This document shows, piece by piece, positions 33,857 through 40,773 of a DNA stretch of 40,773 nucleotides. The notes under the pieces are model-generated. The model was not told where the DNA came from. It was given only the letters and a program-made list of their open reading frames with translations, and searched no databases. The translations under genes were made by a program, and so were the position numbers. The stretch is from contig VGXR01000020.1 in assembly GCA_016873255.1 (NCBI GenBank), positions 1 to 40,773 on the forward strand, written 5' to 3'. The stretch is from Planctomycetota bacterium (GTDB lineage Bacteria; Planctomycetota; Phycisphaerae; Phycisphaerales; SM1A02). Within the stretch, counting starts at the first letter, position 1, and each line of letters starts with the position of its first letter.

Positions 33857-34741
33857 TCACCCGGCTGCGCGCGCCTCGCGCACCTCGCGCGCCACGCGCC
33901 TGCGCATCGCCGCGAACAGCGCGCGGCACGCGGGCCCGGCCTTCGCGTCCCCGACCGGCGCGCCGTCGAGGTGCGTGACCGCCGCGACCAGGCGGCGGCT
34001 CGACTGCACGAGCACCTCGTCGGCCGTGCGCAGCTCGTCCTCGCGGACGCGGCGCACCTCGGCTGGGACGCCGGCCTCGCGCGCGGCGTCGAGCACCCAG
34101 TGGCGCATCGTGCCGTGCAGCACCGGCGCGGCGCCGTCGTCGACGGGCGGCGTGACCAGCCTGCCGCCGTGCACGACCGCCGCGTTCGTGTACGCGCCCT
34201 CGCCCACGAACCCGCCGCGCACCAGGATGCACTCGTCCGCGCCCGCGGCCTGCGCCTCGATGAGCGCGAGCACGTTCCCGGCGAGCGCGATGGTCTTGAT
34301 CTCGCAGCGGTGCCAGCGCATGTCGGGCCGCACGATCGCGCGCATCTCCTCGGGCTCGGTGAACGCCTCGAGCGGCGCGCTCGGCGTCGCGAATGCGAAC
34401 ACCGTGGGGACCGGCCCGGGCGCGGGCATGTGCGACCGCGTGGTGCCGGCGCCGCGCGTCACCTGCAGGTAGACGCCCGCGTCGCGCAGGCCGTTCGCCT
34501 CGAGCAGCTCGCGGGCAATGCTCCCGAGCCTCCGCGCGTCGAAGCCGCGGATCCCGGTGAGATCCAAGCTGCGCGCGAGCCGCGCCTCGTGCAGGCCGAG
34601 CGCGACGCCCACCCCCGCGAAGTAGCGGACGTACTCGTACACGCCGTCGCCGAACAGGAAGCCCCGGTCCCACGCGCTCACGCGCGCCTCGTCGCCGCGG
34701 ACGAGCCTGCCGTCGAGGTGCACGAGCGCTGCGTCGGGCAT
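33857..34741 (-). CDS. Class IV aminotransferase, D-amino-acid-transaminase-like
   Basis: The 294-residue protein is a fold-type IV PLP enzyme. The PLP lysine is Lys149 in RCEIKTIALAGNVLA. The N-terminal DRGFLFGDGVYEYVRY and the GGFVGEGAYTNAAVVHGG block match D-alanine aminotransferase and its relatives. Branched-chain aminotransferase and aminodeoxychorismate lyase belong to the same fold; the CEIK...NVLA sequence favours the D-amino-acid group. The start ATG has GAGGGA 6 nt upstream and lies 8 nt after the BtpA stop. Position in the operon after a receptor-like channel and BtpA is unusual. Confidence 0.82.
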   Translation of the reverse strand: MPDAALVHLDGRLVRGDEARVSAWDRGFLFGDGVYEYVRYFAGVGVALGLHEARLARSLDLTGIRGFDARRLGSIARELLEANGLRDAGVYLQVTRGAGTTRSHMPAPGPVPTVFAFATPSAPLEAFTEPEEMRAIVRPDMRWHRCEIKTIALAGNVLALIEAQAAGADECILVRGGFVGEGAYTNAAVVHGGRLVTPPVDDGAAPVLHGTMRHWVLDAAREAGVPAEVRRVREDELRTADEVLVQSSRRLVAAVTHLDGAPVGDAKAGPACRALFAAMRRRVAREVREARAAG

Positions 34742-34748
34742 GCGTCCC

Positions 34749-35609
34749 TCAGCGCGAGCCCATCACGGCGCGCACGGCGTCCATCCCGGGCGCCTGGCCC
34801 GCCGCGCGCGCCCGCGCCGCCTGCGCGAACTCGCCCGCGCGCCGCGGGCACACCGCGTTCTCCCAGCGGCCGCCTTCCTTGATCCAGCTGCCCACGATGA
34901 CCGCGTCGGCCACGGCGAGGAGCCGCGCCACGCCGGAGGCGTCCGCGCCGCTCCCGGTGAGCACGGGCAGGCGCGTCGCGGCGCGCACGGCGGCCAGCTC
35001 GCGCTCGTCCACCGCGGCGCCGGTCTCGGTGCCGGTGACGATGACGCCGTCCGCCAGGAAGAACTCCGCCGCGCGCGCGAACGCGGCGATGTCGGCGTCG
35101 GAGGTGATCGCGTGCGACGCGTGCTTCTTCTTGATGTCGGCGAGCACCAGCACGCGTTCCGCGCCGATCGAGCGACGGAAGCGGAGCAGCGGCCCCGCGG
35201 CGGCCTCGGCCATCAGGCCCTCGTCCGCCACGTGCGCGAACACGAAGTTCTCCGCCCGCACGAAGTCGAGCCCCGCGGCGTGCGCCACCGCGACGGCCTC
35301 GCGCGCACCGCCGCCGAGCACCTGCACGCCCACCGGCGCGTCGGCCACCGCCGCCCGCACCCCCGCGGCCACGGCCGACATGCACGCCGTGACCTCTGGC
35401 CCGATGTCGCCGCCGAGGTACGGCCGGTCATGCATGTTCTCGATCATCACGGCGTCGAAGCCGGCCTCGCGCAGGACGCGCGCCTCGTGCACGGCCTGCG
35501 CCACCAGCTCGCGCGGGGCGAGCAGGGCGCGCGGCGTGCCGGGCAGCGCGCCCACGTGCACCATGCCGACGATCCCGCGCGGGGCGTTGCGTGCGTGCGT
35601 GTTGGTCAT
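34749..35609 (-). CDS. BtpA/SgcQ family protein
   Basis: The 286-residue protein opens MTNTHARNAPRGIVGMVHVG and then GALPGTPRALLAPRELVAQA. With FDAVMIENMHDRPYLG, VLADIKKKHA and ADAVIVGSWIKEGG this matches the BtpA/SgcQ family, a TIM-barrel group. BtpA was linked to photosystem I stability in cyanobacteria; SgcQ is a putative sugar operon enzyme. The reaction is unknown. The start overlaps the channel stop (ATGA), indicating tight co-translation. A TACGAT sequence 6 nt upstream resembles a -10 but lies within the channel gene. Confidence 0.85.
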   Translation of the reverse strand: MTNTHARNAPRGIVGMVHVGALPGTPRALLAPRELVAQAVHEARVLREAGFDAVMIENMHDRPYLGGDIGPEVTACMSAVAAGVRAAVADAPVGVQVLGGGAREAVAVAHAAGLDFVRAENFVFAHVADEGLMAEAAAGPLLRFRRSIGAERVLVLADIKKKHASHAITSDADIAAFARAAEFFLADGVIVTGTETGAAVDERELAAVRAATRLPVLTGSGADASGVARLLAVADAVIVGSWIKEGGRWENAVCPRRAGEFAQAARARAAGQAPGMDAVRAVMGSR

Positions 35610-36883
35610 GGCCGCATCGTACGGCCCGGGGCGGTGTAGATCAGCTGACGCGTGTCGCTGTCCCCGGTCTCCCCCGCGACGGTGTCTGTCTGTCCCATCA
35701 TGGTCGCGCGCAGCGCGCGGTACTCGGGCGACTGCGCGGCCTTGAGCACCGCGAGGTCGATCCGCTTCTCCAGTGCAGGGTCGAGCCCGAAGCGCATGGC
35801 GATCCCGACGAAGTCCCGCACGAGCGGCCGCGGCAGCACCGTCACGTGCCGGCCGCCGGATCGCTCGGCCAGGAAGACGAGCGTGGTCGTGGATCCGACC
35901 ACCGCGTCGAGGCGTTCGGCGGCGAGCTCGCGCATGGCCTCCTCGAAGCTTTCGAAGCGAAGCGACTTCAGCTCCGTGCGCTGCAGGTAGGCCTCGCCGG
36001 TACTGCCCTTCATCGTCCCGATCTTCGCGCGCGCGAGGCCTGTCGCCCCGGTGACCACCGGCTGGAGGCTCGCCACCGTCAGCGTGGAGGTCACGACGCC
36101 CGCGCTCACCGTGATGAGCACGAACCCCACGGCCATCCAGACCATCGCGACGATGCGGCCAGAGCGCGTCACCGGCACCCGGTCGCCGTAGCCCACCGTG
36201 GTCAGCGTGACCGCGCTCCACCAGAAACTCTCGCGGATACCTCGCGCGGCGGGTCCTTCGATCGGCGGGTTTCGCCTTCGCTCGGCGGCCCAGAAGAGGC
36301 AGCCAAACACGAAGGTGGATCCCACGAGCATCAGAAGCCATGACGCCAGCTCGACGCTCGCCACCCGGTTGATCACCGAGCGGAACGAGAGATTGCTGTG
36401 GATGCGGGTGGCGATCGAGATGCCGCTCAGGTCGAAGGGCGGCGTCATCGTGAACCGCACGAGGTTCTCGGGATGGATCGCGAGCCCCGTGACCAACACG
36501 TCGACCTGTCCCTTTGCGAGCGCGTCGGTGGCGTCGTCGAGAGAAAGCTGGACCACCTCGTAGTCGAGCTTGAGCTCCGTGGTCACGTCCTTCCAGGCCT
36601 GCGCCGCGAGCCCCGACCAGTACGGCACCTTCTCGCTCGGCGGGATGGTCCAGGGCGGCAGGTCCGCGATGCCGACGCGCAGGCGCACGGAGGGGTCGAT
36701 GACTGGCAGCGCGTCGCCGATGCGAAGCACGGGCGCGCGCTCGCCGAAGTGCGCGGTGTCGGCGGCGGGCGCGGGCGTCGGTTCGGCGGCACTCGCCTGG
36801 GGTGGTGCACCCGGTGCCTGCCGGTGCGCCCCGGCGCTGGCGAGAGCGGCGATCATGGCGGTAAGTCCGGCGGCGATGCTCAT
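35606..36883 (-). CDS. Glutamate-receptor-like (GluR0-type) potassium channel
   Basis: The 425-residue protein has the split arrangement of prokaryotic ionotropic receptors: signal peptide and Pro/Ala linker (1-50), ligand-binding lobe S1 (about 65-165), TM1 (178-199), pore, TM2 (243-262) and lobe S2 (283-395). The pore is FWWSAVTLTTVGYGDRVP with the K+ filter TVGYGD at 229-234. S1 contains LRVGIADLPPW and S2 contains KGSTGEAYL, both typical of SBP_bac_3 domains. Usual amino-acid ligand residues look lost: HPENLVRF replaces the TxER pattern (Asn140 for Arg), and DAVVGS has Ser331 at the Asp position. A TATCCT box lies 7 nt before the ATG. It heads the run channel-btpA-aminotransferase-coaX-GTPase. 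Confidence 0.9.
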   Translation of the reverse strand: MSIAAGLTAMIAALASAGAHRQAPGAPPQASAAEPTPAPAADTAHFGERAPVLRIGDALPVIDPSVRLRVGIADLPPWTIPPSEKVPYWSGLAAQAWKDVTTELKLDYEVVQLSLDDATDALAKGQVDVLVTGLAIHPENLVRFTMTPPFDLSGISIATRIHSNLSFRSVINRVASVELASWLLMLVGSTFVFGCLFWAAERRRNPPIEGPAARGIRESFWWSAVTLTTVGYGDRVPVTRSGRIVAMVWMAVGFVLITVSAGVVTSTLTVASLQPVVTGATGLARAKIGTMKGSTGEAYLQRTELKSLRFESFEEAMRELAAERLDAVVGSTTTLVFLAERSGGRHVTVLPRPLVRDFVGIAMRFGLDPALEKRIDLAVLKAAQSPEYRALRATMMGQTDTVAGETGDSDTRQLIYTAPGRTMRP

Positions 36884-36890
36884 CGCGCGG

Positions 36891-36915
36891 AGGATAATCA
36901 ACGGATTGGTATCGT
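36891..36915. promoter_or_regulatory. Divergent -10 boxes for the channel operon and SDR gene
   Basis: Minus-strand TATCCT (36891-36896) is 7 nt before the channel ATG. Plus-strand TATCGT (36910-36915) is 12 nt before the SDR ATG. The boxes are 13 bp apart within a 44-bp gap. Confidence 0.5.
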
Positions 36916-36927
36916 CTGCCGGCGAGA

Positions 36928-37830
36928 ATGGCCGCTCCCGAGCATGCCTCCCGCCAAGACGCCGCCGACCGCCCCGCGGCCCCGGCGCCCGCCGCGCCCC
37001 GCCACCCACGCCCGGTCGCGGTGATCACGGGCGCGAGCGCGGGGATCGGCGCCGCCACCGCGGTGGAACTCGCCCGCTCGGGCCACGACCTGCTGCTCGT
37101 CGCGCGCCGCCGCGGGCGCCTGGCCGACGTCGCCGCGCGCGCTTCCGATGCCGCTGGTCGTCCGGTGCGCGCCGAGCTGCTGCAGCTCGACGTGGCGGAG
37201 CCGTCGAGCGCGGCGCGCATCCTCGACGCCGCCGAGCACGCCTTCGGCCGCTTCGACGTCGTGTACGCGAACGCCGGCTACGGCATGGAGCGCTCGATGC
37301 ACGCCATGGGGATCGGCGAGCTCCGCGCGATGTTCGAGACGAACTTCTTCTCCTCGGTGGAGCTGTGCAACGAGGCCGCCCGGCGCCTGCTTGCGGCGCG
37401 GCGCACGGGCCACCTGGTCATGTGCTCCTCGTGCGTGGCCAAGTTCACGCTGCCGGACTTCGGCGCCTACAGCGCGAGCAAGGCCGCGCAGGCGCACGTG
37501 GCCCGCGCCATGGCGTACGAGCTTCGTCCCCACGGCATCATGGTCTCGAGCGTGCACCCGGTCACCACCGCCACCGAGTTCTTCGACGTGGTGCGCGACG
37601 GGCTGCCCGCCGGCGCCCGGCAGCAGTACGCCATCCACGACATGAGCAAGTTCTTCGTGCAGCGCCCCGAGAAGGTTGCGCGCGCCATCGCGCGCTCGAT
37701 CGGCAAGCCGCGCACGGAGATCTGGACCAGCCTGCCGACGCGCATCGCGGCCGGTGCGATCACCGCGTTCCCGTGGCTCCTCGACGTGGCGGTGGCCCTC
37801 TCCGCGCGGAAGCAGCCGCGGGCCCGGTAG
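36928..37830 (+). CDS. Short-chain dehydrogenase/reductase
   Basis: The 300-residue protein has a 29-residue Ala/Pro-rich lead before the Rossmann start VAVITGASAGIGAAT (TGxxxGIG). YANAGYG matches the NAG motif. The active site is YSASKAAQ (YxxxK), with the Ser in VMCSSCVAKF. The C-terminal stretch (ITAFPWLLDVAVALSA) is hydrophobic and may associate with membrane. Cofactor is probably NADP(H), because ARRRGR follows the second beta strand. Substrate unknown. Confidence 0.88.
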   Translation: MAAPEHASRQDAADRPAAPAPAAPRHPRPVAVITGASAGIGAATAVELARSGHDLLLVARRRGRLADVAARASDAAGRPVRAELLQLDVAEPSSAARILDAAEHAFGRFDVVYANAGYGMERSMHAMGIGELRAMFETNFFSSVELCNEAARRLLAARRTGHLVMCSSCVAKFTLPDFGAYSASKAAQAHVARAMAYELRPHGIMVSSVHPVTTATEFFDVVRDGLPAGARQQYAIHDMSKFFVQRPEKVARAIARSIGKPRTEIWTSLPTRIAAGAITAFPWLLDVAVALSARKQPRAR

Positions 37831-37842
37831 GAGCATCCCGGC

Positions 37843-37848
37843 TATCCT
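37843..37848 (+). promoter_or_regulatory. -10 box TATCCT of the GAPDH gene
   Basis: TATCCT lies 57 nt before the GAPDH ATG, giving a leader of about 50 nt that contains AGAGGA. No clear -35 is seen. Confidence 0.45.
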
Positions 37849-37905
37849 TTGCCCCCTTCCCGCCGGGTGCCGGCGGGGCCCGCCCCGCAGAGGACTGGAA
37901 CGCCC

Positions 37906-38919
<1,014 letters not shown>

Positions 38920-38934
38920 CCGCACTGGCCCCTG

Positions 38935-40008
38935 ATGACCCTGACCCTCGCGGAATCGCTCCTCTTCCCCTTCGCGGAGTACTGGGGCTTCTACGCGGGC
39001 TTCACGGCGTTCGTGTTCGTGCTGCTGGCGCTCGACCTCGGCGTGTTCCATCGCAAGGCGCGCGCGGTCTCCATGAAGGGGGCGACCGGGTGGACCATCG
39101 CATGGATGGTGCTCGCCGTGCTGTTCTGCGGCGGCCTGTGGCTGTACTGCGACCACCGGCTCCCGGAGCGCATGGACGCGGTGCAGGCGGCCGGCTACCT
39201 GGGCGCGCGCGACGCGGCCAACCAGGTGGCGCTGCAGTTCCTCACGGGCTACGTGGTGGAGCAGAGCCTGTCCGTGGACAACATGTTCGTGTTCGTGGTG
39301 ATCTTCGGGTTCTTCGCGATCCCGTCGGCCCTGCAGCACCGCGTGCTCTTCTACGGCATCCTGGGGGCACTGGCCTTCCGCGCCGTCTTCATCGCGCTTG
39401 GCGCGGCGCTCATCCAGTACGCGTGGGTGGTGGTGGTCTTCGGGGCGTTCCTGATCTTCACCGGCGTGAAGATCATCTTCGCCCCCGAGCGCGAGGCAGA
39501 TCCCGAGAAGAACCCCGTCCTGAGGCTGCTGCGCAGGTTCGTGCCGCTCACGCACGAGATGCACGGCCAGCGCTTCTTCGTGAAGGCCGAGGCCCCGGCC
39601 GCGGGCGGCGGCGCCACGGCGCTGCGCTGGGTCGGCACGCCGCTCTTCGTGGCGCTGTGCATGATCGAGGTGAGCGACGTGGTCTTCGCGGTCGACAGCG
39701 TGCCCGCGATCTTCGCGGTGACGCGCGAGCCGTTCATCGTCTTCACGAGCAACGTGTTCGCCATCCTTGGCCTAAGGAGCCTGTACTTCCTGCTGGCCGG
39801 GGCGCACGACAGGTTCCACCTGCTGAAGTACGGCCTCGGCATCGTGCTGGTGTTCGTGGGCATCAAGATGACGATGCCCGTGGGCTGGTACCCCGAGGCC
39901 TGGAAGGGCCACTTCCCCATGGGCTGGTCGCTTGCCTTCATCGTCTCGATGATCGGCGGCAGCATGGTGGCCAGCGTCGTTTGGCCGAAGCGGCATGCCG
40001 CGCATTGA
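38935..40008 (+). CDS. TerC family integral membrane protein (Alx-like)
   Basis: The 357-residue protein has about nine membrane segments and the paired TerC acidic motifs: EQSLSVDNMFVFVVIFGFF in the first half and EVSDVVFAVDSVPAIFAV in the second. ILGLRSLYFLLAGA and GIKMTMPVGWY complete the family pattern. TerC/Alx proteins handle metal ions, notably Mn2+ export or metalation of exported proteins. The gene starts 15 nt after the GAPDH stop, so the two may be co-transcribed. Confidence 0.9.
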   Translation: MTLTLAESLLFPFAEYWGFYAGFTAFVFVLLALDLGVFHRKARAVSMKGATGWTIAWMVLAVLFCGGLWLYCDHRLPERMDAVQAAGYLGARDAANQVALQFLTGYVVEQSLSVDNMFVFVVIFGFFAIPSALQHRVLFYGILGALAFRAVFIALGAALIQYAWVVVVFGAFLIFTGVKIIFAPEREADPEKNPVLRLLRRFVPLTHEMHGQRFFVKAEAPAAGGGATALRWVGTPLFVALCMIEVSDVVFAVDSVPAIFAVTREPFIVFTSNVFAILGLRSLYFLLAGAHDRFHLLKYGLGIVLVFVGIKMTMPVGWYPEAWKGHFPMGWSLAFIVSMIGGSMVASVVWPKRHAAH

Positions 40009-40023
40009 GCGGGATTCCCCCGC

Positions 40024-40051
40024 TTGACAGCGCCGGCGTTTCCGCTACCAT
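40024..40051 (+). promoter_or_regulatory. Promoter of initiator tRNA-Met
   Basis: TTGACA (40024-40029) and TACCAT (40046-40051) are 16 nt apart. The predicted start near 40058 is about 7 nt before the mature tRNA. This is the best -35 match in the window. Confidence 0.75.
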
Positions 40052-40064
40052 TCGCAGTTCGCAT

Positions 40065-40138
<74 letters not shown>

Positions 40139-40183
40139 CTTCAAGAGGCGCGCGCGAAACTGGCGCGCCCGTTGGTAAAGAGT

Positions 40184-40220
40184 GAACGCCCCGGCTACAC
40201 GGCCGGGGCGTTCGCGTTTT
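40184..40220 (+). terminator. Terminator after initiator tRNA-Met
   Basis: GAACGCCCCGGC (40184-40195) pairs with GCCGGGGCGTTC (40202-40213), followed by GCGTTTT. A smaller stem GGCGCGC/GCGCGCC (40147-40169) lies between it and the tRNA. Confidence 0.85.
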
Positions 40221-40572
40221 GCGGCGTTCGTACGCCGTTTTGCGACAAGGGGTTGCGGGCGCGGAGGTCTCTCGCGGTGGGCCAGCGGGGTGGCGTGGCC
40301 GAGTGCCTGGCCGACCGCCGCGGGCGTACTCGGGGAGTGTCTCTCCGCGCATCGAGAGACCCCGCGCACCGAAAAGTCTCTGGTTCACGGTTCCCGAGGC
40401 CGAAATGCACGAACTCATAAGCAACCGAGGCGTTCCGGGCAAAATCCGGACAGCGCGGAGGCCGCGGGCCGCGGAAGTCTCGGGTGATGAGTCGGGGTCT
40501 CTCTGTGCCTTCGACATCCACCGCGAGCCGACACTCACGCCGAGACGCTTGATGCAGCTGCGGTCGAAGGCT
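40221..40572. other. Intergenic region with repeated GTCTCT motifs, no gene seen
   Basis: No convincing reading frame is present; frames here are short and one runs antisense through the tRNA. GTCTCT-type words recur near 40267, 40339, 40376 and 40496, with GTCTCG near 40478. GTCTCTC (40339-40345) and GAGAGAC (40354-40360) form a 7-bp inverted repeat. Confidence 0.4.
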
Positions 40573-40773
40573 TCACGCCTTCGTCTGCGCCCAACGAATG
40601 GACTTTCTGATCAATCCTCCGACGCCGAGACCCACCGCGATGACCAGAGCGATGATTGGCGCTGCCACGAGCAGCGTGCTTCGAATGTCGATCTCGAGGC
40701 TACTGATCGGAACCCCTCGCCACAATTGGTCGATTGCGACCGCGAGCGTCCCCCAGCCTACGAAAGTCCAGCT
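40573..40773 (-). CDS. C-terminal end of a membrane protein (cut by window edge)
   Basis: A minus-strand frame is open from the right edge to TGA at 40573-40575, giving 66 residues. It contains SWTFVGWGTLAVAIDQLWRG, then a hydrophobic helix LLVAAPIIALVIAVGLGVGG and a basic cytoplasmic-type end (LIRKSIRWAQTKA). Codons such as TTG, GTA, CGA, AGT and ATT, rare in neighbouring genes, are frequent, and GC is visibly lower than in the rest of the window. No family can be named. The stop lies in the loop of a CGAAGGC/GCCTTCG hairpin (40565-40583). Confidence 0.6.
   Translation of the reverse strand, partial: SWTFVGWGTLAVAIDQLWRGVPISSLEIDIRSTLLVAAPIIALVIAVGLGVGGLIRKSIRWAQTKA

Noticed and set aside
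35610-35621. TACGAT 6 nt before the btpA start as another leaderless promoter
   Set aside because: The btpA ATG overlaps the channel stop (ATGA), so translational coupling explains it; the box may be chance. I did not count it as a leaderless case.

Overview
This is a GC-rich bacterial chromosome segment (roughly 70% GC by eye) with dense, mostly single-copy genes, three tRNAs and no phage, CRISPR or rRNA. Several traits point to the Planctomycetota, most likely class Phycisphaerae. Two secreted proteins end in paired dockerin-like calcium loops followed by the GLLLGxWG signature. One beta-helix protein ends in DCNxNGxxD loops. There is a short PEP-CTERM-type protein and a DUF1559-like prepilin-type protein. 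The assignment is inferred from these hallmarks, not from a database search.

Layout. Positions 1-2950 hold two exported proteins, one cut by the left edge and one with four repeated modules. After tRNA-Pro (3066-3140), 3228-10957 carries a small sulfotransferase, a cyclophilin, an LplT-like MFS protein, a ClC-CBS anion transporter, a second MFS exporter, a lipoprotein and a DedA protein. Positions 11042-17789 hold a divergent membrane pyrophosphatase, a bifunctional fucokinase/GDP-fucose pyrophosphorylase, a divergently read sugar mutarotase and an RlmK-like 23S rRNA methyltransferase. A 477-bp inverted-repeat element (17772-18248) separates rlmK from a convergent beta-propeller gene. Positions 19452-23030 hold a DUF4956-like membrane protein and a NitT/TauT/ThiXYZ-type ABC importer. 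Positions 22996-26018 hold PEP-CTERM, dockerin-like, prepilin and histidine-rich genes. An orphan DNA methyltransferase, an 860-residue lipoprotein and a beta-helix protein follow. After tRNA-Arg, a minus-strand run (36883 down to 31258) encodes a glutamate-receptor-like K+ channel, a BtpA-family barrel protein, a D-amino-acid-transaminase-like enzyme, CoaX, a truncated MnmE-like GTPase and FabI. SDR, GAPDH, TerC and initiator tRNA-Met genes close the window, with the 3' end of a lower-GC membrane gene at the right edge.

Two themes stand out. First, many genes have a TAnnnT -10 box only 6-12 nt before the start codon and no Shine-Dalgarno sequence, which predicts leaderless or nearly leaderless mRNAs. 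Four divergent gene pairs have start codons only 38-44 bp apart, with two opposed -10 boxes in the gap. Second, several proteins have family folds but altered key residues: the channel's amino-acid-binding Arg and Asp, the pyrophosphatase DX3DX3KXE motif, the CoaX first Asp, and the MnmE-like GTPase C-terminus. The 46-bp inverted repeat near 18 kb looks like a non-autonomous mobile element that appears to supply the stop codons of both flanking genes.
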